From contig NZ_QGGZ01000015.1 of NCBI RefSeq assembly GCF_003148825.1, forward strand, positions 124,001 to 188,000: DNA of 64,000 bases, given 5' to 3'. The notes beneath the pieces are model-generated. The model did no database searches. It had not been told where the DNA came from and saw only the letters and a list, made by a program, of their open reading frames with translations. The DNA comes from Streptomyces sp. CG 926. Lineage in GTDB: Bacteria; Actinomycetota; Actinomycetes; Streptomycetales; Streptomycetaceae. Position 1 is the first letter of the stretch. Every line of letters begins with the position of its first letter. This document shows, one piece after another, positions 26,062 to 34,878 of the stretch. The position numbers and the translations under genes are program-made.

Positions 26062-27693
26062 ATGACCCATCCGGTTCGGCGGGCGTGCCGAATGGCCTGC
26101 GTGAGGATCAACCGAAGGACCGTCGAACGTGGCGCACTCGCCGCGACGAGCGGGCTGCTCGCCGGGTACACGGCCCTGGCCGTGGGCGAGCTGGTCGCCT
26201 CCCTCGTGCGGCCGCAGGCCCGGCCGGTCACCGTGGTCGGCGGAGCCGCCATCGACCGGACCCCCGCGTGGCTGAAGGACTACGCGATCCGAACCTTCGG
26301 CGAGAACGACAAGTCGGTGCTCCAGCTCGGGATCCTGGCGGTCATCGGGGCGCTGGCCGCCCTGCTGGGCCTGTTCGCCCTGCGGCACCGGCGTACGGGA
26401 GCGGCCGGTGTGGTCGCCTTCGGTGCGGTCGGCGCGGCGGCGGCCCTCACCAGGCCCGACTCGGCCGGAGTGGGCGACGTACTGCCTTCGTTGATCGGAG
26501 CCCTGGCCGGAGCGGCCGTCCTTCACGTACTCGTCGGACACCTGACCGTCGCCGCCCCGGCGACCGGGCAGGGTGAGGGCGAGCCCGCCGTGGGCCAGGG
26601 CCGCTGGAACCGGCGCGGCTTCCTGATCGGCGCCGGTGTCACGGCCGTCGCCGCCACCGGAGCCGCGGTGCTCGGCCGGACCCTGACCGGTCGCGCCGGC
26701 CAAGGGGCGCTCGCCTCCCGGGCGGCCGTCAGACTTCCCGCTCCCGCGTCCCCGGCCGCGGACATCCCGCCCCGCGCGGTGCTCCGTGTCCCCGGTATCA
26801 GCGCCTTCACCACGCCCGACAAGGACTTCTACCGGGTGGACACCGCGCTCGTGGTGCCCGAAGTGGATGCTGCCACCTGGCAGTTGCGGATCCACGGCAA
26901 GGGGGTCACCCGCCCCCGCACCTACACCTTCCAGGAGCTGCTCGGGCGACCTCTGATCGAACGCGACATCACCTTGACCTGCGTGTCCAACGAAGTGGGA
27001 GGCCCATATGTCGGCAGCGCCCGGTGGCTCGGCGTGCGCCTCGCCGACCTGCTCGAAGAGGCGGGGGTCAAGCCCCCGTCCCGGGGCGGCCGGGCGGACC
27101 AACTGGTGGCCCGGTCCGTCGACGGCATGACCTTGGGCTCACCCGTCGAGGACGTCATGGACGGCCGCGACGCGCTGCTCGCCGTGGGCATGAACGGTGA
27201 ACCGCTGCCGTTCGCCCACGGGTTCCCCGTCCGGATGGTCGTGCCGGGACTGTACGGCTACGTATCCGCCTGCAAGTGGATCCAGGACATCGAGCTGACC
27301 ACCTTCGACTCCTACGACCCGTACTGGGTCGAGCGCGCCTGGGCCCGCAGGGCCCCGATCAAGACCCAGGCCCGCATCGACACCCCCAAGCCGTTCGCCC
27401 GGACCGCCGCGGGCACCGTGACGGTCGCCGGGGTGGCATGGGCCCAACACCGCGGCATCCAGCGGGTCGAGGTCCGTGTGGACGACGGCCCCTGGCAGGA
27501 GGCCGAGCTCGCCGAGCAGGCCACCACCGACACGTGGCGCCAGTGGTCCTTCCTCTGGAGAGCCACACCCGGAGGTCACAACCTCACCGTGCGCGCGACC
27601 GATGGCACCGGCCAGGTGCAGACCGAGCAGCGCGCCCGGACCATCCCGGACGGAGCCGCCGGGTGGCACAGCGTCTTCGTCACCGCCACCTGA
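26062..27693 (+). CDS. Membrane-anchored molybdopterin-dependent oxidoreductase, sulfite oxidase family
   Basis: 543-residue protein. N-terminal TM helices (ALAATSGLLAGYTALAVG, LQLGILAVIGALAALLGLFA, two more) are followed by a Tat-like NRRGFLIGAGVTAVAATGA. The extracytoplasmic Moco domain is at about 250-430, with LTCVSNEVGGPYVG holding the Cys ligand to molybdenum, and the C-terminal Ig-like dimerisation domain is at about 440-540. The family includes sulfite oxidases and nitrate reductases; the true substrate in actinobacteria is not established. A fasciclin lipoprotein gene follows 90 bases later and is commonly linked to this type. The start is less certain: the ATG has no strong ribosome site and a GTG at 26101 is possible. 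Confidence 0.92.
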   Translation: MTHPVRRACRMACVRINRRTVERGALAATSGLLAGYTALAVGELVASLVRPQARPVTVVGGAAIDRTPAWLKDYAIRTFGENDKSVLQLGILAVIGALAALLGLFALRHRRTGAAGVVAFGAVGAAAALTRPDSAGVGDVLPSLIGALAGAAVLHVLVGHLTVAAPATGQGEGEPAVGQGRWNRRGFLIGAGVTAVAATGAAVLGRTLTGRAGQGALASRAAVRLPAPASPAADIPPRAVLRVPGISAFTTPDKDFYRVDTALVVPEVDAATWQLRIHGKGVTRPRTYTFQELLGRPLIERDITLTCVSNEVGGPYVGSARWLGVRLADLLEEAGVKPPSRGGRADQLVARSVDGMTLGSPVEDVMDGRDALLAVGMNGEPLPFAHGFPVRMVVPGLYGYVSACKWIQDIELTTFDSYDPYWVERAWARRAPIKTQARIDTPKPFARTAAGTVTVAGVAWAQHRGIQRVEVRVDDGPWQEAELAEQATTDTWRQWSFLWRATPGGHNLTVRATDGTGQVQTEQRARTIPDGAAGWHSVFVTAT

Positions 27694-27783
27694 TCCACCT
27701 ACGCGGCCCCAAGTCCCCTCTCGCCCTTCCTGATTCCTGATTCCCGCTTTCCCGACACACCGCGATTCGCCATGGAGAAAATC

Positions 27784-28434
27784 ATGAACGCTCTTCGTTT
27801 CCGTCGCACCGCCCTCGCCGTCGCCACCGCGGCCGTGCTGCCCTTCGCGCTGACCGCCTGCTCCGAGGACGGCAAGTCCTCGGACGCCGCCCCCGCCGCC
27901 TCGGCGAGCGCGGACGGATCCGACCCGGCAACGGCCTCGTCCACGCCCGCGACGGCCATGGACAAGCCGTTCGGCACCGCCTGCGCGGGCGTGCCCAAGG
28001 AGGGGGCGGGCTCCTTCGACGGCATGGCCAAGGACCCGGTGGCCACGGCCGCGTCGAACAACCCGGCCCTCTCGACCCTCGTCGCGGCCGTCAAGCAGGC
28101 CGGCCTGGTCGACACCCTGAACAACGCCTCGAACATCACCGTGTTCGCCCCGACCAATGACGCCTTCGCCAAGATCCCGAAGGCCGACCTGGACAAGGTC
28201 CTCGCCGACAAGGCCACGCTCACCAAGATCCTCACGTACCACGTCGTCGGTCAGAAGCTCACCCCGAAGCAGCTGGAGAACGGCTCCTTCGAAACCTTGG
28301 AGAAGGGCAGGATCGCCACGGCCGGCTCCGGAGAGACCTACAAGGTCAACGACAGCTCCACCGTGGTCTGCGGCAACGTCCCCACCGCCAACGCCACCGT
28401 CTACATCGTCGACACCGTCCTGATGCCCAAGTAG
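27784..28434 (+). CDS. Fasciclin (FAS1) domain lipoprotein
   Basis: 216-residue lipoprotein. A signal peptide with lipobox LTAC places Cys near residue 26, followed by a Ser/Ala-rich linker. The C-terminal FAS1 domain (about 85-216) has the H1 motif NITVFAPTNDAFAKIP and the H2-like ILTYHVVGQKL. Such proteins mediate adhesion or anchor partners at the cell surface. GGAG at 27774-27777 sits six bases before ATG 27784, so this start is preferred over 27772. It is probably cotranscribed with the preceding molybdoenzyme. Very strong terminator follows. Confidence 0.95.
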   Translation: MNALRFRRTALAVATAAVLPFALTACSEDGKSSDAAPAASASADGSDPATASSTPATAMDKPFGTACAGVPKEGAGSFDGMAKDPVATAASNNPALSTLVAAVKQAGLVDTLNNASNITVFAPTNDAFAKIPKADLDKVLADKATLTKILTYHVVGQKLTPKQLENGSFETLEKGRIATAGSGETYKVNDSSTVVCGNVPTANATVYIVDTVLMPK

Positions 28435-28459
28435 CCGTACGGGCAGGGCACCCGCAGGA

Positions 28460-28514
28460 CCGCACGACGGCCGGGCCGGTCACCTCGCAGGTGACCGGCC
28501 CGGCCGTCGTGCGG
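28460..28514. terminator. Bidirectional terminator, 26-bp perfect stem
   Basis: Arms at 28460-28485 and 28489-28514 are exact reverse complements around a three-base loop (CGC). It is the longest perfect hairpin I see here and separates the fasciclin gene from the convergent small gene. Confidence 0.9.
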
Positions 28515-28572
28515 GGCTCGACTCGGCTCCGGTCGAGGGCGATCGGCCCGATGCGGGCCAGGCGCCGGGGGC

Positions 28573-28881
28573 CTAGAACTCGGCGTCGACGCCCGTGACC
28601 GCCGGAGGTCCCAGCGGTGCGTCCTGCGCCCCGACCCCCAGCTCTTCGAGGGCGCCGGCCACCAGGCGGACGGCGTCGTCCTCGGCCGTGGCCCGGTCGG
28701 GGGCCTCGACTTCGAGCCGGACGGAGAAGGTCCCGCCCTCGTGGACTGTCAGGAGCTCCACGTCCTGGGTCTCGCTCAGGTCGGTGTGGTGCGGAGTCAG
28801 CCTCCTCTCCAGCTCGGAGCGTGCTGCGTCGTCGACGTCCCTCAGGAACGTGCCGGGCACGGTGATCACATAGGTGGTCAC
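28573..28881 (-). CDS. Hypothetical small acidic protein
   Basis: 102-residue acidic protein with a predicted alternating beta/alpha pattern (TTYVITVPGTFLRDVDD, then LLTVHEGGTFSVRLEVEA, then a helix rich in Ala/Asp). No family recognised. The GTG at 28881 has AGGAGG five bases upstream, so it is well translated. It stands alone between the terminator and the divergent phosphatase gene. Confidence 0.75.
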   Translation of the reverse strand: MTTYVITVPGTFLRDVDDAARSELERRLTPHHTDLSETQDVELLTVHEGGTFSVRLEVEAPDRATAEDDAVRLVAGALEELGVGAQDAPLGPPAVTGVDAEF

Positions 28882-29158
28882 GGCTGCCTCCTGTCGGTCG
28901 GTAAAGGCCGGGACTCGTTACGGATGCCCCGAGGTGGCGCTTCGAATCCCTCGGGGCGGACAGGTCGGACCGTCCGGCACCGCCCGCCCGCCGGGCCCGT
29001 CGCACCGCAGCCGGCGGACGACCCTCTGCCGAGGTGCGGGGACGCGGCGATACTGAAGGGAGGCCGACTGCTCAGCCCTGGTCCCGCATCACCCTGGGTA
29101 GTCGTTGCGAGGAATGTCCGCCGTGCGGTCCGTTCGGTCGGTTCGAAGGGTGGCAACG

Positions 29159-31654
29159 ATGGACGCACCAGCGCCGGGATCGGGCGAGGTGCCGGAGGAC
29201 CCGTTCGCGCTGCACAACTCGGTCTCGGCGGTGGTGGACGACCACGGAGAGATCGTCGGCTGGAGCGAGCGCGCGCGGGAGCACCTCGGCTACCCGCCCG
29301 AAGAGGTGCTGGGCCGCACCGCGCTCGAATTGTTGTTCGATCCGTGCGATCGTGAGACGGTCCTGGCCGCCGCGGCCGCGTGTGCGCGCGACGGGGGCCG
29401 GTCCGGGGTCCTGGCCGTGCGGCACCGTAGCGGCCGGCGGGTGGAGCTGGGCTTCCGTGCCCGCGCCGTCATCCGCGCCGACGCGGCCCGGGAGTGGTTC
29501 CTCGTCGTCGCCCCCGCGGAGGAGGTGCTCCGATGGGAGACGGACCGGTCGGTCCTGGACGGTCTGTTCCGGCGCTCCCCGATCGGTCTGGCCGTCCACG
29601 CCCCGGACCTGAGCATCCTGCGGGTCAACCGGGCGCTGGCCCGCTTCGCACAACTTCCCACGGCGCAGATGCGAGGCCGACGCATCGGCGACTTCCTCTT
29701 CGGCCCGGACGTGGAGCCCATCGAGACCCGGCTGCGAGGCGTACTGGAGACGGGCGACCCCCTGATCTTCACCGAGCAGCCCTGTCGCACCAGGAGCGAC
29801 CCCGGCCGCGAGCGGGTGGTGTCCGTGTCGGCGTTCCGGATCGAGGACCCCACCGGCGACATCCTCGGCGTCACCCAATTGGTCGAGGACGTCACCGACC
29901 GCTACCGCGCCCGGCGCCGGCTCGCCCTGCTCAACCGGACGAGCGCCCGCATCGGGACCACGCTCGACCTCGGCCGGACCACCTGGGAGCTGGCCGACGT
30001 GGCCGTCCCCGACCTCGCCGACGCCGTCTCGGTTGATCTGCTGGAGACGGTGGCCCGCGGCGAGGAGACCTCCGAGGGGACGAGTGGACCGGTCCGCCGG
30101 ATGGCCGTCCACTCGGTCGTGCCGGAGGCGCTGCGGGTGATGCACCCCACCGGCGAGGTCTTCCACTTCGACCCTCGCACCCCGCAGGCCAGGTGCCTCG
30201 CCGAGCAGCAGCCCATCCTCGAACCGGTGCTGCTGAGCAGCCCCGGCTGGTACTTCCAGGATCCCGAGCGCACGCGGCGCGCCTTCGGGCTGGGCGCCCA
30301 CTCGATGATCGTCGTACCGCTGACGGCCCGCGGTCTGCTCCTCGGCCTCCTCAGCCTGTGGCGGGCCGAGCGGCCCGAGCCGTTCGAGGAGGACGACCTC
30401 ACGCTCGCGGAGGAGTTCGCTTCGCGCGCCGCCCTGTGCATCGACAACGCCCGCCGTTACACCCAGCAGCATCAGGCCGCGTTGACCTTGCAACGCAGCC
30501 TGCTGCCGCGGGAGTTGCCCCGACACAGCGCCGTCGATGTCGCGCACCGCTATCTGCCGGCCGATCCCGCCACGGGCGTCGGCGGCGACTGGTTCGACGT
30601 CATCCCCCTGTCGGGAGCCCGTGTCGCCCTCGTCGTCGGCGATGTCGTCGGTCACGGCCTGCACGCCGCGGCCACCATGGGCCGGCTGCGCACCGCCGTA
30701 CACACGCTGGCCGGCCTCGACTACGCCCCGGACGAGGTCCTCTCCCACCTGGACGACCTGGTCAACCGCCTGGCGGACGAGCAGGAGCCCGCCGACGGAC
30801 ACGCACAGGGCCGGCAGATCGTCGGGGCGACGTGCCTCTACGCGGTCTACGATCCCACCTCCCGACGCTGCACCCTGGCCCGAGCGGGCCACCTGCCGCC
30901 CGCCGTGGTGACCTCCGACGGAGCGGTGAGCCTCCTCGACCTTCCCCAAGGTCCGCCGCTGGGGCTCGGGGGACTCCCGTTCGAGTCCGCCGAACTGGAA
31001 CTCGCCGAGGGAAGCCTGCTGGCGCTGTACACGAACGGCCTGGTGGAGGCCCGTGGCCACGATCTCGACGAGGGACTGGAGCGGCTACGGGAGGCCCTCT
31101 CCCGGCCCGGCCGCTCGCTGGAGGAGACCTGCACGGCGGTGCAGAACGCCCTCCTGCCGGATCACCCACGGGACGACGTCGCGCTGCTCCTCGCCCGCAC
31201 CCGCGTGTTGGCGCCGGAGCAGGTCGCCTCCTGGGAACTGGCCGCGGAACCGACCGCCGCCGCCCGGGCGCGGCACCTGACGCAGGCCACGCTGAGCGGG
31301 TGGGGCCTGGAGGAGGTGGCGTTCACCGCCGAACTGGTCGTCAGCGAACTGGTCACCAACGCCTACCGGTACGGGGGCGGCGGGCCGGTCACCCTGCGCA
31401 TCATCCGCGACCGCGGTCTGATCTGCGAGGTCTCCGACCGGAGCAGCACCGCTCCCCATCTACGACGGGCGCGCACCACCGACGAGGGCGGGCGCGGTCT
31501 CTTCCTGGTGGCCCAGCTCACCGAGCGATGGGGTACCCGCTACACCCGGGACGGCAAGACCGTCTGGACGGAGTTCCTCCTGCCCCCGGCGGCGGAGGAG
31601 CAATCCGCCGCCGCGGACGTGACGATCACCAGGGGACCTGCCGATAGTCCTTGA
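29159..31654 (+). CDS. PAS-PAS-GAF-PP2C-HATPase partner-switch protein
   Basis: About 831-residue soluble protein combining an RsbU-like phosphatase and an RsbW-like kinase. In order: PAS (about 20-115, SAVVDDHGEIVGWSERARE), PAS (about 130-240), GAF (about 255-430, SMIVVPLTARGLLLGLLSL), PP2C-SpoIIE (about 450-680, GVGGDWFDVIPLSG, VGDVVGHGLHAAATMG, DDVALLLAR) and a C-terminal ATPase of the anti-sigma type (VVSELVTNAYRYGGGG, then DEGGRGLFLVAQL). One chain can therefore both phosphorylate and dephosphorylate an antagonist. Start: ATG 29159 follows GGGTGG; upstream in-frame starts at 29105 and 29114 are poorer. Its 3' end overlaps the convergent SDR gene by 29 bases. Confidence 0.9.
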   Translation: MDAPAPGSGEVPEDPFALHNSVSAVVDDHGEIVGWSERAREHLGYPPEEVLGRTALELLFDPCDRETVLAAAAACARDGGRSGVLAVRHRSGRRVELGFRARAVIRADAAREWFLVVAPAEEVLRWETDRSVLDGLFRRSPIGLAVHAPDLSILRVNRALARFAQLPTAQMRGRRIGDFLFGPDVEPIETRLRGVLETGDPLIFTEQPCRTRSDPGRERVVSVSAFRIEDPTGDILGVTQLVEDVTDRYRARRRLALLNRTSARIGTTLDLGRTTWELADVAVPDLADAVSVDLLETVARGEETSEGTSGPVRRMAVHSVVPEALRVMHPTGEVFHFDPRTPQARCLAEQQPILEPVLLSSPGWYFQDPERTRRAFGLGAHSMIVVPLTARGLLLGLLSLWRAERPEPFEEDDLTLAEEFASRAALCIDNARRYTQQHQAALTLQRSLLPRELPRHSAVDVAHRYLPADPATGVGGDWFDVIPLSGARVALVVGDVVGHGLHAAATMGRLRTAVHTLAGLDYAPDEVLSHLDDLVNRLADEQEPADGHAQGRQIVGATCLYAVYDPTSRRCTLARAGHLPPAVVTSDGAVSLLDLPQGPPLGLGGLPFESAELELAEGSLLALYTNGLVEARGHDLDEGLERLREALSRPGRSLEETCTAVQNALLPDHPRDDVALLLARTRVLAPEQVASWELAAEPTAAARARHLTQATLSGWGLEEVAFTAELVVSELVTNAYRYGGGGPVTLRIIRDRGLICEVSDRSSTAPHLRRARTTDEGGRGLFLVAQLTERWGTRYTRDGKTVWTEFLLPPAAEEQSAAADVTITRGPADSP

Positions 31655-33140
31655 GGAGGACGCCGTGGACGGGCGCCCCGGCCTGCCCTTGCACGACGGG
31701 GTGGTAGACGCGGGCGGCGCCGTCCACGACGTCCAGCGGCGGGCGCCAGCCGGTGGCGGCGTGCCGCTCCCGGGCGGGGAAGGGCTTCTCGTCGGTGACC
31801 CAGCCGGTGTCCACGCTGCAGGTGTGGATGCCCCGGGTGGCCAGGTCGGCCGCGCTGGTGCGGGTGAGCATGTTCAGGGCCGCTTTGGCCATGTTGGTGT
31901 GCGGGTGGTCGCCGCTCTTGTTGCGCACGGTGAACTGGCCTTCCACCGCTGAGACGTTGACGAGATATCGGTGGGGGTGCGGGGAGGCTTCGAGAAGAGG
32001 CAGCAGACGGTCGGCGAGCAGGAACGGCGCGATGGCATTGACCAACTGCACCTCCAGCAGCTCGGTCGGGTCGACCTGTCCCAGGCGTAGCGTCCATGAG
32101 TTGGTCGCCGCGGTCTCGGGCAGCAGACCCGCCTCGTCGACGGCCCCCTGCGGCACCGGGACGGCCACCGCCGTGTCGGCCGTGTGCCCGACACCGTCGA
32201 GGGCGTCGGGAGATCCCGATCGTGGGGCGAGTTCCGCCGTCCACGGCAGCGGTGTGGTGCGTGGACCGGGTACGGAGAATCCTGGCGCGGTCCATATCCG
32301 CGGCGCGGTGAGCGAGACGGGGGTGGGCGTAGGCGTGGGTTCGGCGGCGGCCAGCGCGGAGTAGGCCTGGGGAGAGCGGCGTAGGGTCTGGGCCGCGTTG
32401 TTGATCAGGACGTCCAGCGGTAGCCCCTCGGAGAGCATCTGGTCCGTGAAGGCGAGAACCTGCCGGGGATCGCGCAGGTCCAGGGCGGCGATCCGCAGCC
32501 GGTGCCACCACGTTGCGGCGTCCGGGGCCGCCGCGAACCGGCGCACCGTGTCCTGCGGGAAGCGACTGGTCACGGTGAGCTCGGCGCCGTCCCGAAGGAG
32601 CATCAGCCCGACCTGGTGGCCGATCTTGACGCGCCCGCCGGTCAGCAGGGCACGACGACCGGTGAGGTCGGTGCGAGCCGTGCGGTGCGCGAGATTCTCC
32701 TCGGCGCACGCGGGACACAGCACGTGGTAGAAGGCGTGGACCTGCCGGTAGTGGTTCTTGCAGACATAGCAGCGTTGGGGGCGGTTCAGCTGCCGTGATC
32801 GCCCGTCATCGTCCGGCGTACGGTCCTGCAGCAGGCGCGTGGTGGACGGTCCGGGGCGCAGCTGAACGTAGCCGCCGACCGTCAGGGCCGGCTCCTGCTC
32901 GGTCCGGGTGGGCAGCGCGGCGTCCATGACCCGGTCGGTGGCGCCCATCGCGGTGGCGGCGAGCAGCTTCGCGTCGGCCGCGCGCCGTGCCGCGCGTGCC
33001 TCGGCACGGCGTCGAAGCCGGCCGTCGCGGACGAGTTCACCGGCCGCCTGTTCCAGCAGGCTGCGCCGAGCATCGTCCACGGGTAGCTGCCGTGCCTGGC
33101 GGATCAGGTCCAGGCAGTTCTGAATGCGCTCGCTGTCCAT
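31626..33140 (-). CDS. SDR-type oxidoreductase with an N-terminal zinc ribbon and altered active site
   Basis: 504-residue protein. The N-terminal helical region (1-110) is followed by a zinc-ribbon-like pair, CYVCKNHY and CPACAEEN. The Rossmann short-chain dehydrogenase domain is at about 145-490, with ALLTGGRVKIGHQVGLMLL in place of the usual TGxxxGIG and DVLINNAAQTLRR as the NNAG motif. A long insertion rich in Pro/Thr lies in the middle. The catalytic Tyr of YxxxK appears to be Thr (HTNMAKAALN). Cofactor binding is plausible but the chemistry is uncertain. ATG 33140 has GAGG six bases upstream; 33152 is possible. Its 3' end overlaps the PP2C protein gene. Confidence 0.85.
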   Translation of the reverse strand: MDSERIQNCLDLIRQARQLPVDDARRSLLEQAAGELVRDGRLRRRAEARAARRAADAKLLAATAMGATDRVMDAALPTRTEQEPALTVGGYVQLRPGPSTTRLLQDRTPDDDGRSRQLNRPQRCYVCKNHYRQVHAFYHVLCPACAEENLAHRTARTDLTGRRALLTGGRVKIGHQVGLMLLRDGAELTVTSRFPQDTVRRFAAAPDAATWWHRLRIAALDLRDPRQVLAFTDQMLSEGLPLDVLINNAAQTLRRSPQAYSALAAAEPTPTPTPVSLTAPRIWTAPGFSVPGPRTTPLPWTAELAPRSGSPDALDGVGHTADTAVAVPVPQGAVDEAGLLPETAATNSWTLRLGQVDPTELLEVQLVNAIAPFLLADRLLPLLEASPHPHRYLVNVSAVEGQFTVRNKSGDHPHTNMAKAALNMLTRTSAADLATRGIHTCSVDTGWVTDEKPFPARERHAATGWRPPLDVVDGAARVYHPVVQGQAGAPVHGVLLKDYRQVPW

Positions 33141-33410
33141 GGGGTGCCTCATGAGGAGGTGTGATGGGGTCGTGCGCGACCCTCTCGTCCTCCGGGCGGC
33201 GTTCGGTGCGCGTGGCGGACCGGGCCACGTGGAACGAAGGGTCGCCGCGCGCAGGTGGGCACGAGGAAGAGGCGCTCACGGCGGACGCGCAGCACGGGTG
33301 CTGCGTCCGAGGTGATGATCAGAGTAGGTCGTCGGCCAGAAGATCGGACGTCATTTTCGGCCCCGCCCCGCTCCCACCCCGGCGAGCAGTTCCCCGACCG
33401 GCACCTGTCG

Positions 33411-33785
33411 TCATGGTGTGTCACCGCGCGGCGGCAGCCGCTCGGTGATCCGGTCGAACAGGTCCGTCAGGGGCTCGCTGATGTCCTGCCCGAAGTCGGT
33501 CAACCCGTAGGTGACCTGAGGCGGCGTCGTCGGCTCCACCTCCCGCCGGACCAGGCCGTCCTGGACCAACGCGCGCAGGGTCTGGGCGAGCATCTTCTCG
33601 CTGATGCCCTGGATGCTGTCGCGCAGTTCGTAGAACCGAAGGTCATCGCTCCGCAAGGAGATCAGAACCCAGACACCCCACCTGCTGGTCACGTGGTCGA
33701 CCACGTCACGCGCGGGGCAGTCGGTGTGAAACACCTCACGGCCCCGGCTCGTCCCGACCCGTTTCAACTGCGCGCCTTCCCCCAT
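33411..33785 (-). CDS. HxlR-family winged-helix transcriptional regulator
   Basis: 124-residue MarR-like HxlR protein. It has the family pattern: an N-terminal Cys (HTDCPARDVVDHVTSRWGVW), the winged helix LRFYELRDSIQGISEKMLAQ followed by TLRALVQDGLVRRE, and TYGLTDFGQDISEPL. The single Cys may sense redox or electrophiles, as in other HxlR regulators. It is divergent from the NAD(P)-binding gene at 33878, its likely target and a common pairing, with a candidate operator in between. The ATG lacks a clear ribosome site, so a leaderless message is possible. Confidence 0.94.
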   Translation of the reverse strand: MGEGAQLKRVGTSRGREVFHTDCPARDVVDHVTSRWGVWVLISLRSDDLRFYELRDSIQGISEKMLAQTLRALVQDGLVRREVEPTTPPQVTYGLTDFGQDISEPLTDLFDRITERLPPRGDTP

Positions 33786-33793
33786 GTCAGGAG

Positions 33794-33826
33794 CTTACCT
33801 CTGGGTATGTCCTTACGGAAAGTAAG
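33794..33826. promoter_or_regulatory. Candidate HxlR operator
   Basis: CTTAC (33812-33816) and GTAAG (33822-33826) form an inverted repeat with a five-base spacer. A further CTTAC half-site lies at 33794-33798. All fall in the 92-base divergent gap between the HxlR gene and its presumed target, which suits autoregulation plus control of the neighbour. Confidence 0.55.
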
Positions 33827-33877
33827 CCCGGCTCCTAGCGTCGGTGGCCGCAGTGCACAACGAATCAGGAGCTGGAC

Positions 33878-34717
33878 ATGATCGTGGTAACCGGGGCGAC
33901 CGGGAATGTGGGCCGACCGTTGACGCAGGCCCTGGCAGCGGCGGGCGAGCAGGTGACGGCGGTGTCGCGGCACCGGGGACAGGTGCCGGACGGGGTCCGA
34001 CACCTGTCGGCGGACCTGGCCGAACCGGCACTCCTCGCACCCGCGTTGGCCGGGGCGAAGGCGCTCTTCCTCCTGCTCTCCGGCAACTTGCACGCCCCCG
34101 ATGCCAGGCCGACCGACATCATCGACCTGGCCGCGGCCAGTGGGGTCCGCCGGGTCGTCCTGCTGTCCTCGCAGGGCGTGGCGACCAGGCCGTTCGGCCC
34201 GTCGCGCGTCGCGATGCGCGGCGTGGAGGACGCGTTGCGGAACTCCGGCCCGGACTGGGCCGTCCTGCGCCCGGGAGGGTTCGCCTCCAACGCCTTGGCC
34301 TGGGCGGAGTCCGTCCGCGCCCGAGGGACGGTCGCCGCGCCCTTCGGCGATGTGGGGGTTCCGGTCGTCGATCCGGCGGACATCGCCGCGGTCGCGGCGG
34401 CCTGCCTGCTGGAGGACCGGCACGCCGGAGGGGTGTACGAGCTGACCGGGCCGCAGGTGATCACACCGCGCCGGCAGGCGCAGGCGATCGCGGCCGCGCT
34501 CGGCTCACCCGTACGGTTCCACGAACTCACCCGCGACGAGGCCAAGGCCGGCATGGCCCGGTTCGTGCCGATCGAACTCGCCGACGACACCCTGGACATC
34601 ATCTCCGCCCCGAACCCGGCCGAACTGCGGATCAGCCCGGACGTGGAACGAGTCCTCGGCCGCGCCCCGGCCTCGTTCGACGACTGGGTCGCCCGCCATG
34701 TCGCCGCTTTCCGCTGA
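33878..34717 (+). CDS. NmrA-like NAD(P)-binding protein
   Basis: 279-residue atypical short-chain dehydrogenase/NmrA protein, like quinone oxidoreductase 2 (QorB) relatives. The N-terminal Rossmann motif VVTGATGNVGRPL is intact. VVLLSSQGVA and the LRPGGFASN segment are typical; there is no YxxxK active site as a catalytic centre, so it may be a reductase of quinones or a redox-sensing protein. AGGAG six bases before the ATG. It is divergent from an HxlR regulator, as is common for this family. Confidence 0.92.
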   Translation: MIVVTGATGNVGRPLTQALAAAGEQVTAVSRHRGQVPDGVRHLSADLAEPALLAPALAGAKALFLLLSGNLHAPDARPTDIIDLAAASGVRRVVLLSSQGVATRPFGPSRVAMRGVEDALRNSGPDWAVLRPGGFASNALAWAESVRARGTVAAPFGDVGVPVVDPADIAAVAAACLLEDRHAGGVYELTGPQVITPRRQAQAIAAALGSPVRFHELTRDEAKAGMARFVPIELADDTLDIISAPNPAELRISPDVERVLGRAPASFDDWVARHVAAFR

Positions 34718-34878
34718 GGCATGACCCCGTTGAAGCGCCCGGGCGGTGTCACCGACCGCTCGGGCGCCCCGACATACTTCACCTCGGAGCTGGATCGGAG
34801 CCGCACCTCCGCCCTCGACACCCTTGGCGATTGCCACGGTTGCAGCCCCACCGCCCTGTGAACAGTGAGGACACACAC

